Shown: positions 7,424 to 15,587, counted from the first letter of the stretch. The stretch is DNA of 21,403 nucleotides from DATBMY01 sp036554605 (GCA_036554605.1 DATBMY010000134.1:1-21403); one strand, 5' to 3'. The notes: generated by a model not told the origin, from the sequence alone. Program-made: numbers and translations.

Positions 7424-7762
7424 ATGAGCGAAAGTATGCAACTGCGAGATCCGTTGTATAAGCTCGTCGTAAGGTTTGGCAACGGCGAGATGATTCAAGC
7501 AGTGGTCACTGAACAGATCGATGCCCGCATGATCACGCCCGAAACACGCTACGCCGTCATCTCTTCCTTTTCGTGTCAAAACCCGAGCGAATGCACGGAC
7601 ATTACCATTATCAACCTGCGCGATTTGACGTTTATCAAGACGGAGCGGGTAACTCTTGAGCAGCTTCAGACCGAAAAGCGAAGCGCGGGCCTGCATTCCA
7701 CCAGCCCATCTCACGGCGACGAAAGAGTGCCTAAGAATGTGGCTCAGGTCAAATTCATTTGA
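7424..7762 (+). CDS. Small conserved-looking protein of unknown function
   Basis: 112 residues. The ATG follows GAGGGA (7412-7417) at a good distance. The core (about 9-80) alternates predicted strands, starting DPLYKLVVRFGNGEMIQAVV and ending TDITIINLRDLTFIKTERV, which suggests a small beta-barrel or sandwich. C51 and C57 flank a short loop. The last 30 residues are polar and probably disordered. It has no signal peptide. The stop codon lies inside a 10-bp hairpin, and the M28-like gene begins 18 bp later, so the two are probably translated from one message. I cannot name the family. Confidence 0.75.
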   Translation: MSESMQLRDPLYKLVVRFGNGEMIQAVVTEQIDARMITPETRYAVISSFSCQNPSECTDITIINLRDLTFIKTERVTLEQLQTEKRSAGLHSTSPSHGDERVPKNVAQVKFI

Positions 7763-7767
7763 CCTGA
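7744..7767 (+). promoter_or_regulatory. Intercistronic hairpin enclosing a stop codon
   Basis: TCAGGTCAAA (7744-7753) and TTTGACCTGA (7758-7767) are perfect inverted repeats around a 4-nt loop. The TGA stop of the 112-residue gene (7760-7762) is in the right arm. No T-run follows and the next gene starts 13 nt downstream without a Shine-Dalgarno site. It could modulate reinitiation, protect mRNA or attenuate transcription. Confidence 0.65.
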
Positions 7768-7780
7768 ACCGTTGCTCGTA

Positions 7781-8791
7781 ATGAAACTCAAAGTCTTGAT
7801 GCCTGTTTATATTAAGCATCCTGCCGGAGCGAGGCTTGCGCTAGCCTCGTTCATCCTCCTGGCCTGCTTCAACCTGCCGGATTTATCTCATGCCGCGGCG
7901 CAATCGAAAAAATCGGGCCAGAGCCCTGCCGCCCACGCGGTAGATGCGAAGCGCGCTTTCGAGCACATGAAAAGGATGGTCGAATTGGGCCCGAGACCGT
8001 CCGGCTCCGACGCCATAGCAAAGGCGCAGCATTATATCATCTCAGAGCTGAAAAGTTATGGCCTGAGGGTGGTGGAACAGGATTTCACCGCGACCACGCC
8101 GCGCGGGCCGGTGCCGATGAAGAATATAATCGGGGAACTGCCGGGCTCGCGCTCGGACGTGGTGATCATCAGCGGCCATTACGATACGAAGCGGCAGGCG
8201 AATTTCGTCGGGGCGAACGACGCCGGCTCAAGCACCGCGGCGGTCCTGGAACTTGCTCGCGTTTTGTCGAAAGCAAAGCCGGAATACGCGCTTTGGTTTG
8301 TCTTCTTTGATGGCGAAGAGGCCGTAGTAAGCTGGAGCGCGATGAACGGCCTTGATAACACTTATGGCAGCCGCCATTTTGTTGATCGCCTCGGCCGCGA
8401 ATCTGTTTTGAGCCGCGTGAAGGCTATGATATTGCTCGACATGATCGGGGACCGCAACCTGAATGTGAAACGCGAATCTAACTCTACGGGATGGTTGAAT
8501 GAAATCATCTGGAGCGCGGCGCGACGCCTCGGGCACGGCGAGCAATTTGTCGAGGAAGAGCACAGCATATCGGACGATCATCTCCCTTTCCTCGGCAAAG
8601 GCATTCCGGCGATAGATATAATTGATTTCGATTACGGGCCGGATAACGAATACTGGCACACGAGCGAGGACAGGCTCGATAAGGTGAGCGGGGAGAGTGT
8701 AAAAGTAGTGTGCGATGTGGTCATCGCCGCGCTACCGGCGGTCTTCAACCGGCTGAACGAGATGGCGCAGCGAAAGAGAGATATAAAATAA
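7781..8791 (+). CDS. Exported M28-family protein, glutaminyl-peptide cyclotransferase-like
   Basis: 336 residues from the ATG at 7781 (an in-frame TTG lies 9 bp earlier). The N-terminus is a signal peptide with a hydrophobic run LALASFILLACF, so it acts in the envelope or outside. Counting from the ATG, zinc-enzyme residues are visible: H133 (SGHYDTK), D147 (GANDAGSS), E179/E180 (FFDGEEA), D220 (LLDMIGD), the DD pair at 265-266 (SDDHLPF) and H293 (YWHTSED). The blocks DGEEAVVSWS, YGSRHF, DDHLPFLGKGIP and WHTSED resemble glutaminyl cyclases more than ordinary aminopeptidases. The likely reaction is pyroglutamate formation at N-terminal Gln, with aminopeptidase activity as the alternative. It follows the hairpin at 7744-7767 with no clear ribosome site and is followed 10 bp later by the dehydrogenase gene. 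Confidence 0.85.
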   Translation: MKLKVLMPVYIKHPAGARLALASFILLACFNLPDLSHAAAQSKKSGQSPAAHAVDAKRAFEHMKRMVELGPRPSGSDAIAKAQHYIISELKSYGLRVVEQDFTATTPRGPVPMKNIIGELPGSRSDVVIISGHYDTKRQANFVGANDAGSSTAAVLELARVLSKAKPEYALWFVFFDGEEAVVSWSAMNGLDNTYGSRHFVDRLGRESVLSRVKAMILLDMIGDRNLNVKRESNSTGWLNEIIWSAARRLGHGEQFVEEEHSISDDHLPFLGKGIPAIDIIDFDYGPDNEYWHTSEDRLDKVSGESVKVVCDVVIAALPAVFNRLNEMAQRKRDIK

Positions 8792-8801
8792 GGGGGCTCG
8801 G

Positions 8802-9854
8802 TTGAAAAGAGTCGCGGTCATTCCAGGCGACGGCATCGGCACAGAGGTGATTACGCAAGCCGTCCGCACCATAGAGGCAGCGCGCGAGTTGTTCGGGTTC
8901 GAGCTTTCGCTCGACTGGTTCGATTGGGGCGCGGAAAAATACCTCGCGACCGGAGAGACGCTGCCTGAAGGCGCGCTCGATATGCTCAGGTCGAAATATG
9001 ACGCGATACTGGCGGGCGCTTTCGGCGACCCGCGAGTAAAAGACAACAAGCATGCGGCGGATATTCTGCTTGGTATGCGATTCGGTCTGGACCTGTACAT
9101 AAACCTGCGGCCGATCAAGCTGATAGATTCGCGCCTCTGCCCGCTAAAAGAGAAGGGGCCTCAGGATGTAAACTTCGTCGTCTTCCGAGAGAACACCGAA
9201 GGCATGTACGTCTTTATGGGCGGTAATTTCAAGAAGGGAACCGGCGAAGAGATCGCTGTTCAGGAGGAGATAAATACCCGCCGTGGAGTCGAGCGCATAA
9301 TCGCCGCCGCTTTTGATTACGCGCGCGCGCACGGGCGAAAGCGCGTCACGATGACGGATAAGTCGAACGTGCTGACTTATGGGCACGATCTGTGGCAGCG
9401 CACGTTTAAGGAAGTTTCGGGCCGCTACCCGGACATCGAATCGAATCACCTCTATGTCGATGTGCTTACGATGTGGATGGCGCTCGACCCGGCGCGGTTC
9501 GACGTCATAGTCACGAATAATCTCTTCGGCGACATCATCACCGACCTTGGGGCTGCTTTGCAGGGCGGGCTAGGAATGGCGGCGTCCGGAAACATAAACC
9601 CTGGGCAGGTCTCTTTATTCGAGCCGGTTCATGGCAGCGCCCCGCAGTTTGCCGGGAAGAATATCTCCAACCCGGTCGCCGCAATCCTGACTGCCGCGAT
9701 GATGCTCGATTACATAGGAATCAAGCAGCCCGCCCAGTCCATAGAGCGCGCGGTTGAAGATACGGTTCGCGCCGGGCAGGCGACCGGAGATATAGGCGGG
9801 ACGCTGTCGACTACTGAAGCGGGCGATGCAATCAGGGGGCGGCTGAGGGGCTAG
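8802..9854 (+). CDS. Isocitrate/isopropylmalate dehydrogenase family enzyme (LeuB/tartrate dehydrogenase-like)
   Basis: A 350-residue cytosolic NAD(P)-dependent beta-decarboxylating dehydrogenase. It starts at TTG 8802, backed by AGGGGG (8791-8796) and by the family N-terminus MKRVAVIPGDGIGTEV. Substrate and metal residues are in place: R93 and R103 (GMRFGLDLYINLRP), R129 (FREN), Y136, K187 (TDKSNV), D220, D244 and D248 (NLFGDIITDLG). The nucleotide loop is EPVHGSAPQFAG (274-285). True LeuB usually shows a Leu-Glu-rich LR...LRK segment before the NLRP motif; here it reads ADILLGMRFGLDLY, so 3-isopropylmalate, tartrate/malate or homoisocitrate are all possible. No leuA, leuC or leuD is near. 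It is probably co-transcribed with the M28 gene. The tail converges with the LON-domain gene, 17 bp apart. Confidence 0.88.
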   Translation: MKRVAVIPGDGIGTEVITQAVRTIEAARELFGFELSLDWFDWGAEKYLATGETLPEGALDMLRSKYDAILAGAFGDPRVKDNKHAADILLGMRFGLDLYINLRPIKLIDSRLCPLKEKGPQDVNFVVFRENTEGMYVFMGGNFKKGTGEEIAVQEEINTRRGVERIIAAAFDYARAHGRKRVTMTDKSNVLTYGHDLWQRTFKEVSGRYPDIESNHLYVDVLTMWMALDPARFDVIVTNNLFGDIITDLGAALQGGLGMAASGNINPGQVSLFEPVHGSAPQFAGKNISNPVAAILTAAMMLDYIGIKQPAQSIERAVEDTVRAGQATGDIGGTLSTTEAGDAIRGRLRG

Positions 9855-9871
9855 AGCTAAACGGCGCTTCG

Positions 9872-10561
9872 TCACTTGCTATGGAGCCTGCCGTGTCCGT
9901 TCTGTTTTGCCATTTCGCGAATCCTCAATCTCTCCTCAAACCCAGGCAGCGACAGCGAAAGGAAGTGCTTGATTCGCATTAAGCGGGAGCGTGTGGAGGT
10001 CATCTCAAGCAGAGACTGCCTGGCGTCGTTAGTGATAGGCAAAAGCGACGAGATGATCAAAGAGAATGCTTCCGGATCGTCAGGGAATTCGAGACTTTCA
10101 GGTACGTTCAGCTCATCGAGCGCCTGCGCCGTCTCTACGAATCTCGCGCAAAGGTCAACAAGATCGTCAAACAGATGATTGAGTTCGGCTCCGGCTTCCA
10201 GATCATCCGTGAATGTTTCGACGCTGGCTATGATGAATGGCTGCGTCTGTTCCAGTCCCCGCACGCGAAACCTGATGAGCCCGGTGGATAACAAATTCAT
10301 CCGACCTTCTTCGAGCGGCACTACCGTATTGATTCTGGCTACACAACCCACACTCCCGAGTTCCGGCAAAGTTTCGCGGTCGACGGCTGCCTCCCCGCTA
10401 TAGGAGAGGCCGAACATCCCTCCGCTGTCGACGGCATAGCGGATCATCTGCTTATACCGGTCTTCGAATATATGAAGCGGAAGGATAGCGCCGGGAAAAA
10501 GCACGGTGTTTAGAGGAAAGAGGGGTAGCTTTACAATCTCTTTTGTACTATCGAATTCCAT
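9872..10561 (-). CDS. LON N-terminal (substrate-binding) domain protein
   Basis: 229 residues consisting of the Lon protease N-terminal domain alone, without the AAA+ ATPase or protease parts. The opening VKLPLFPLNTVLFPGAILPLHIFEDRY (10-36) is the classic signature, and CVARINTVVPLEEGRMNLLSTGLIRFRV (73-100) is the second beta block; the second half is helical. Stand-alone members are common in bacteria, and their job is poorly known; a role in binding protein substrates or partners is assumed from Lon. The gene has no ribosome site. Instead an extended -10 promoter ends 8 nt before the ATG, so the mRNA is probably leaderless. It is transcribed independently of the DUF4384 gene 156 bp upstream. 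Confidence 0.9.
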   Translation of the reverse strand: MEFDSTKEIVKLPLFPLNTVLFPGAILPLHIFEDRYKQMIRYAVDSGGMFGLSYSGEAAVDRETLPELGSVGCVARINTVVPLEEGRMNLLSTGLIRFRVRGLEQTQPFIIASVETFTDDLEAGAELNHLFDDLVDLCARFVETAQALDELNVPESLEFPDDPEAFSLIISSLLPITNDARQSLLEMTSTRSRLMRIKHFLSLSLPGFEERLRIREMAKQNGHGRLHSK

Positions 10562-10569
10562 ATGGCGGA

Positions 10570-10578
10570 ATTATAGCA
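10570..10578 (-). promoter_or_regulatory. Extended -10 promoter giving a leaderless mRNA for the LON-domain gene
   Basis: On the minus strand TGCTATAAT (10578-10570) is a perfect TGn-TATAAT extended -10. Only 8 nt separate it from the ATG at 10561, so transcription should begin within about 0-3 nt of the start codon. No convincing -35 is seen, which extended -10 promoters tolerate, and there is no Shine-Dalgarno sequence. Confidence 0.65.
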
Positions 10579-10717
10579 CTCGATTCATGGCTGAGGCTAA
10601 AGACTCCGGGGCGATGATTGTAGTGAGAAACCTGTGATTAAAGTGTGCTAGTTATTGGCCGCAGGTTTTGCATGCTTGTATGACCGGGCAATAGACAGAT
10701 GTAGTCGGCGAGAATCA

Positions 10718-11644
10718 TCATTCTATTCGAAGCACGATCTTGACCAGCAGCGGGCTGCCGGTCTTTGCGTCCATACGCAGTATAGTTTGAGGGAGTGGAT
10801 CGCCTTGAGTCAGCATTCTAGATCCGTCCGCGCCTGCCGCCTTCTCTTCTTTGGTGTAGGGCAGACCCCCGCCGCCTTCTAACTCGAATTGCTCCACTTT
10901 CCCACCCCATTCCTTCTCCCACTGTGCCAGCCGCTCGGCCGGTATTCTTGCCGGCGTGGCGCTGATGGGCAGATCGGCAAGCGGTTGCGGCGCGACAATC
11001 AAAGTCAGAACCTCGCCTATGTGGTCCGGGCGGCTGCGCGTCATTGTGAAGTAAGGCGGATTGTCTTGCTGAGCAGGAAACTCTATGACCCGGCCCGCCA
11101 CGACATCATTCTTGCCTCCGCGCGTGTGTGCCGTCGGAAAAATCAAATACGCATCGCCAAGACTGCCATCTGCATATTGCTCTCTGTCGATGACGTATAG
11201 ATATCCGGTGCTCGGGGATTCTATGCTGACACGAACGCGCTCTCCTTCGCTGATGCGAGTATCGGCTTCGATGCGCTCGGCGGTCCATTCGGCGCTCTTT
11301 GACGGCCGCTGTTCCAGGAGCCTCGCGTCTTTGTTGTCGGTTGCCTGTGCCGACCGCAATCGCCACAGCGTCACGCCAATTATAGCCTCCGACGCGGACG
11401 TCGACTTTCGTATCTCAGATGATGACGCGGTGGATGTCGCGGAGCGATATGTGCGCGGCTGTCGAGAATCGCTGGACGCCATGGAAGCAGGCCGGCTTTC
11501 TTCAATCTTTTTGACGTGCAGCCCGCGCTTCTGGTCTTGCTGCCCGGCGACGGAATTGGCCAAGATCACGAGCACGACGCAGATGATTGTTGCTGTGCGC
11601 GAAACTACAGGGTCAATCCTGCTATCCATTGATTTGTCGTTCAT
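10718..11644 (-). CDS. Exported or membrane-anchored DUF4384-domain protein
   Basis: 308 residues from the ATG at 11644, which has GAGG 8 nt upstream. The reading frame stays open to 11773, but that longer form would overlap the WD40-caspase gene and bury the signal sequence, so I reject it. Residues 17-34 (TATIICVVLVILANSVAG) form a signal peptide or anchor. Residues 35-125 are Ser/Arg-rich and low in complexity. Residues about 133-219 match DUF4384: ISEGERVRVSIESPSTGYLYV, then DAYLIFPT. A last part (220-308) is unassigned. DUF4384 domains often accompany exported caspase-like or kinase proteins. Here the gene follows the WD40-caspase gene by 25 bp, so the two are very probably one operon and may act together at the envelope. 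Confidence 0.85.
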   Translation of the reverse strand: MNDKSMDSRIDPVVSRTATIICVVLVILANSVAGQQDQKRGLHVKKIEESRPASMASSDSRQPRTYRSATSTASSSEIRKSTSASEAIIGVTLWRLRSAQATDNKDARLLEQRPSKSAEWTAERIEADTRISEGERVRVSIESPSTGYLYVIDREQYADGSLGDAYLIFPTAHTRGGKNDVVAGRVIEFPAQQDNPPYFTMTRSRPDHIGEVLTLIVAPQPLADLPISATPARIPAERLAQWEKEWGGKVEQFELEGGGGLPYTKEEKAAGADGSRMLTQGDPLPQTILRMDAKTGSPLLVKIVLRIE

Positions 11645-11669
11645 ATAGTTCGCCTCTAGCCGTATTCCG

Positions 11670-14600
11670 CTAAGGCTTTCTGACGACGAGCGGTTGCGAT
11701 TCCGGCTCGCGGCGATAAAAGACGCGCGGCCTTTGGACGTTTCTTTTGTCCACGTCTTCCACATTCTCCTCACCTTCGACGAAGGCGACCTTGTGCTTTA
11801 AATCTCGCCCTTCGCGCATGCGGGCCTCCTGCATTCTTGGCACGCGCTCGGTCGCATAATCGAGCCACTCGCGCAGCACCACCTGATCGTCTTTAGGCTG
11901 AAGGTCCGCCGCCGCGGTCTTGAGCCCTTCTACGACCAGAGCATAAGTCAAATATCCATGCCCGAGTTGCTCGGTCTCCAGGGCAGCCTGGTAGCTCTGC
12001 GCCGCCGTCAGTATGTATATGCCCTTTTCATATGCGAGCTGCGCGAGCCCCTTCGAATTCATCGGGCCGCGACGTTTCTCTTCGGCTTCCAGCGCCTGCC
12101 CCGAATTGCAGGCGTCGATCACTATCAGCATGCGCCCGGCGTCTATACCCTCGCCCGCCTGCTCAATCTCTAAATCCGATATGCTGTGAGAGAGAATCTT
12201 CTTCAATCCGGCTTCGTCAAGCTCGGTGCGCGGTCCCTCATAGCCAATGTCGTGAGGTATCAAGTAGAAGCGTTGCTCCTGCGCCGTCCCGTGCCCGGCG
12301 TAGTAAATGATTACCGCGTCTTCCGGCTCCGCGGCTTTGATCTTTTCAAGCGCCGCGGGCGCGCCCTCAAGCGGTTTAGTGCCCGGTGACCCGGCCAGCC
12401 GTTTGAGCGCGTCGAGAAGGTTCGCTTTCGTCGCTTCCTTATCGAGCAACATTGTCACTTCAATCTGTGAGTAGGTTCCGAGCTTTCGCTGCTGGCGTTC
12501 TACTTCTTCAGCAAAGGCGCGGGCATCCGCCGTCGCGTACTTGAGGTTATATCCCGGATTCGCATATTGATTGATTCCTACGGCGAGAATGTGGAGCGTG
12601 CCGCCGCGCTTCAGAGAGTCGGCTCCGTTTACTGAGAGCGTAGCGTCGGGGCTTTTGACATTGTCGCGATTGAAACCGTAAGCCGTAAGCTGGTTCCGCC
12701 CCGCGACTATGCTGACGGTTGTTTCCAGTACCGTGGCGGATTGGCCTTTCAATACATCGCCGCGCCAGACCTTTACCAGCGACCCGTTGCGGAACAAGCG
12801 CACATCCTGAGCGCCCGCGGGCGCTTCAATAACATTGACCTTTACCTTCAACGTCCGATTCGAAACGGATGGGCTCTGGCCGTCGCCAGGTTCGATGCTC
12901 AACTTAGGCTGGCGGCGGTCCTTTTGCGAGATGTCGACGACGACCGCGGGTTTCTTCCCGGCAAGAATATCGGGCAGCAGGCCCGGATAGTAATACTCAT
13001 TAAAGAAGACCTCGACCGGCGAAACATCATAGATGCCGGGCGAGAAACGCCAGAGTATCTGAGTCCAGCCGCCTGGAGAGCCATCGAAGAGTCCTTCGGG
13101 CGTGACGACAAGCCAGTCGTTTCCTCCGTTCAAGCTCGCCAGCGTAGCAACCATCTCGCCCGTTTGCGTACTCCAAAATCGCGCGCTTCCATCATCGCTT
13201 CCTGAAACCACGAAGCGACCGTCGCCGCTGAAGTCGAGCGCCGAGATGGAGCCGCCGTGACCGGCGAGCGTGCGCAGTTCCCGGCCCGAGGATAGATCCC
13301 AGAGCTTTATAACCCCATCGAACCCTCCCGAAGCGAGAAAGCGCCCGTCGCGGCTGAACGCGAGACTGTTGACCATGTTGTTGTGACCCGCAAGCGAGAT
13401 CGTCTCGGTCCCGGTCTCTGTGTCCCACACTTTGATTGAAAAGGTCAGATCTTCGAAGGAAAAGTTGTCGGCCGTATTTGAAGCGTCAAAACCTTGTTTC
13501 AAACCATAATGCGCTGAAGCCAGTCGCTTGCTGTCGGCGCTCCAGGCCAGGGTGGTGGCTATCATTGCAAAGGCCGCCTTTAAAGTGCGAAGTTCTTGTG
13601 CTGTCTTTACGTCTCTGAGCGTGATGGGGGAGTTCAGTCCCGACGTGGCGGCGACAACGCGCCCGTCCGGGCTGAAGGATATGGTCGTTCCCATCGCGGA
13701 CGAACTGCCGGACATCATCCCCCCCATAAACCCCGAGGGTAGAGCAATCGATTGCAGTTGCTGGCCCGAGGTCACATCGAGGACGCGCAGACTGTTCGGG
13801 TTTTTATTCGTCTTGTTTGTTGGCGTCGTTATTCCCAGGGATTCCATGACCGCGAAGCCGGCGTTCAGATCACCTTTCTTCATTGCTTCCTGGGCCTTTT
13901 CCATCTGCTTCTGCAATTTCTTCGGGTCCTTCTGAATCTGCTCCATGATCTTGCTCATATCGGGCATTGCGATTGGTTGAGCAGGCACATCGGCCGGGGC
14001 TTGCGGGCCCGGCTTCTGAGTATCGCTCTCGACGACAGCTACAAGGCTCCCGTCGCTGTTGAAGGCGGCATTCCCCAACTGCTTGCCTTGCGTCAATGAC
14101 AGGCTCGGCAACTCGCGCCCCGTGGCTACCTCCCAGACTTTCGCGAGAGGCTGGCTGCTGCTTCCGGCAATCACGAACCTGCCATCGCGGCTGAGCAGAC
14201 AGCCTCGTTCATACATACCGCTCTGCCTGTGCCGCGCGTAATCATCCGGCAGAGCGACGCCTCGACGCACTCCACCGGTGGTCAACTCCCATGAACTGAC
14301 CCCCTCTTGCCCCGCAAGAGAAAGCGACTTTCCATCCGTGGAAAAGGCAAGGTCGCTGACCGGCATGGCCGCCCCGCTTAGCGATCTTATTTCGCGCCCC
14401 GTCGCCGTCTCCCACAGCTTGATCTGATTATCTATGCCGGAAGAAGCTATCAGCTTGCCGTCGGCGCTGAAAGTGAGGTCGATGATCGCCCCATTATGCC
14501 CCGCAAGCGTCTGCAACGTTGTTGTTGACGAAGCATCCAGCAGAAACACTTTGCTTTCGCTGACTAAAGAAAGCATGCGCCGGTCGGGGCTGAAGAGAAA

Positions 14601-15587
14601 CTTGTTTGCGAACATCGTCAGGGAAGGGTCAGGCCGGCTGCCCGTCATTTTCGGAGAGGCAAAATTCTTTATTTCGCGCCCCGATGTGACCTCCCAGATT
14701 TTCATCGAGGCTTCATCACGCATAGCCAGCCAGATGCCGTCGCCGCTGAAGGCCAGACTTGCCGGCGGGCCGGGCGCCACGCCGAATTGTGTCGCACCGG
14801 ATGCCACCTTCAAGGTCCGCGCTTTTCGCCCGCTTGCTACTTCCCAGACTACTATTTGTCGCGTTGTTTCGGCGCCCTTGCGCGAAGCTTTCACGCTCTG
14901 CGTAAGCGCCGCGAGCAGCGCCCCGTTCGGGCTCAGCGCGATAGCTCCCTGATTGGCAATACTCTCATCGTCCTCGAAAGTTATAGCTTGCAATTCACGT
15001 CCGCCGGTCGTATCCCAAAGCCGCACCGCGGCGCTGTTCACACTCTCGGCGGCGAACGTGCGCCCATCTTCGCTGAGCAGCGCCGAGAAGAAATCTTTGG
15101 CGGCCGGCAAGCTCGTGGTGCTCAGTTCGCGCCCCGTCTCGACTTCCCATCGCCTGACTTTGGCGTCAGCCATTGCTATGAGCGTGCGCCCGTCGGCGCT
15201 GAATTTGAAAGGCCGCGTCAGGGAACTCGCGCCCATTGAAGGGATGCCGCTGTCGAACTGGCGCAGGAGGCGGCCCGATGCGACCTCCCATAGTTTGATC
15301 GCATTGCCGTTTATGCCCATCGAGGCCAGAAGCCGGCCATCGGGACTGAAACTGATATGTGTCTGGGGCGAGGTGATTCCCGCTTGTAAAACGATCTCTG
15401 GCTTGCTTGCGGCAGACTTTGTCTGACTCGTTGTCGCGTTCGTAGTGTTTGAGCGAACCCCCAGTCCCCGTTCGCCCTCAGGCTTGCTCTCCTGCGGAGC
15501 CAAAAAAGAGAATGCAGCCGAAGGTGGAAGCAGTAGAAACACGAAAAGCCATAAGCTCAAAACGCGGGACCGGGACAGATACCACAT
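11670..15587 (-). CDS. Exported WD40-repeat protein with C-terminal caspase-like (peptidase C14) domain
   Basis: 1305 residues. The start has GGAGGT 5 nt ahead, followed by a signal peptide (about 1-30, SLWLFVFLLLPPSAAFS). Residues about 55-815 carry 14 WD40 repeats by my count of FSPDGRLLAS-type strands, enough for two seven-bladed propellers. A charged helical insert (about 541-575, rich in Lys, Gln, Met and Glu) interrupts them between repeats 10 and 11. A linker (820-880) and an Ig-like beta domain (890-985) follow. The caspase domain (about 993-1240) has the catalytic dyad His1099 (YYAGHGT) and Cys1160 (VIDACNSG), so it should be active. Such proteases usually cut after Arg, Lys or Asp; substrate and trigger are unknown. 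It is the first gene of an operon with DUF4384. Confidence 0.92.
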   Translation of the reverse strand: MWYLSRSRVLSLWLFVFLLLPPSAAFSFLAPQESKPEGERGLGVRSNTTNATTSQTKSAASKPEIVLQAGITSPQTHISFSPDGRLLASMGINGNAIKLWEVASGRLLRQFDSGIPSMGASSLTRPFKFSADGRTLIAMADAKVRRWEVETGRELSTTSLPAAKDFFSALLSEDGRTFAAESVNSAAVRLWDTTGGRELQAITFEDDESIANQGAIALSPNGALLAALTQSVKASRKGAETTRQIVVWEVASGRKARTLKVASGATQFGVAPGPPASLAFSGDGIWLAMRDEASMKIWEVTSGREIKNFASPKMTGSRPDPSLTMFANKFLFSPDRRMLSLVSESKVFLLDASSTTTLQTLAGHNGAIIDLTFSADGKLIASSGIDNQIKLWETATGREIRSLSGAAMPVSDLAFSTDGKSLSLAGQEGVSSWELTTGGVRRGVALPDDYARHRQSGMYERGCLLSRDGRFVIAGSSSQPLAKVWEVATGRELPSLSLTQGKQLGNAAFNSDGSLVAVVESDTQKPGPQAPADVPAQPIAMPDMSKIMEQIQKDPKKLQKQMEKAQEAMKKGDLNAGFAVMESLGITTPTNKTNKNPNSLRVLDVTSGQQLQSIALPSGFMGGMMSGSSSAMGTTISFSPDGRVVAATSGLNSPITLRDVKTAQELRTLKAAFAMIATTLAWSADSKRLASAHYGLKQGFDASNTADNFSFEDLTFSIKVWDTETGTETISLAGHNNMVNSLAFSRDGRFLASGGFDGVIKLWDLSSGRELRTLAGHGGSISALDFSGDGRFVVSGSDDGSARFWSTQTGEMVATLASLNGGNDWLVVTPEGLFDGSPGGWTQILWRFSPGIYDVSPVEVFFNEYYYPGLLPDILAGKKPAVVVDISQKDRRQPKLSIEPGDGQSPSVSNRTLKVKVNVIEAPAGAQDVRLFRNGSLVKVWRGDVLKGQSATVLETTVSIVAGRNQLTAYGFNRDNVKSPDATLSVNGADSLKRGGTLHILAVGINQYANPGYNLKYATADARAFAEEVERQQRKLGTYSQIEVTMLLDKEATKANLLDALKRLAGSPGTKPLEGAPAALEKIKAAEPEDAVIIYYAGHGTAQEQRFYLIPHDIGYEGPRTELDEAGLKKILSHSISDLEIEQAGEGIDAGRMLIVIDACNSGQALEAEEKRRGPMNSKGLAQLAYEKGIYILTAAQSYQAALETEQLGHGYLTYALVVEGLKTAAADLQPKDDQVVLREWLDYATERVPRMQEARMREGRDLKHKVAFVEGEENVEDVDKRNVQRPRVFYRREPESQPLVVRKP

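Noticed and set aside
8802..9854. Firm call of leuB
   Set aside because: Family residues fit, but the substrate loop differs from typical LeuB and no leucine genes are adjacent, so the substrate is left open.
11645..11773. N-terminal 43-codon extension of the DUF4384 gene
   Set aside because: It overlaps the end of the WD40-caspase gene, is Arg/Ser-rich like a shadow frame, and would put the signal peptide in the middle; the ATG at 11644 has a good ribosome site.
12741..15426. Several plus-strand frames of 150-170 codons opposite the WD40-caspase gene
   Set aside because: Repetitive shadows of the WD40 repeats (Ser/Pro/Ala/Arg-rich), without ribosome sites.
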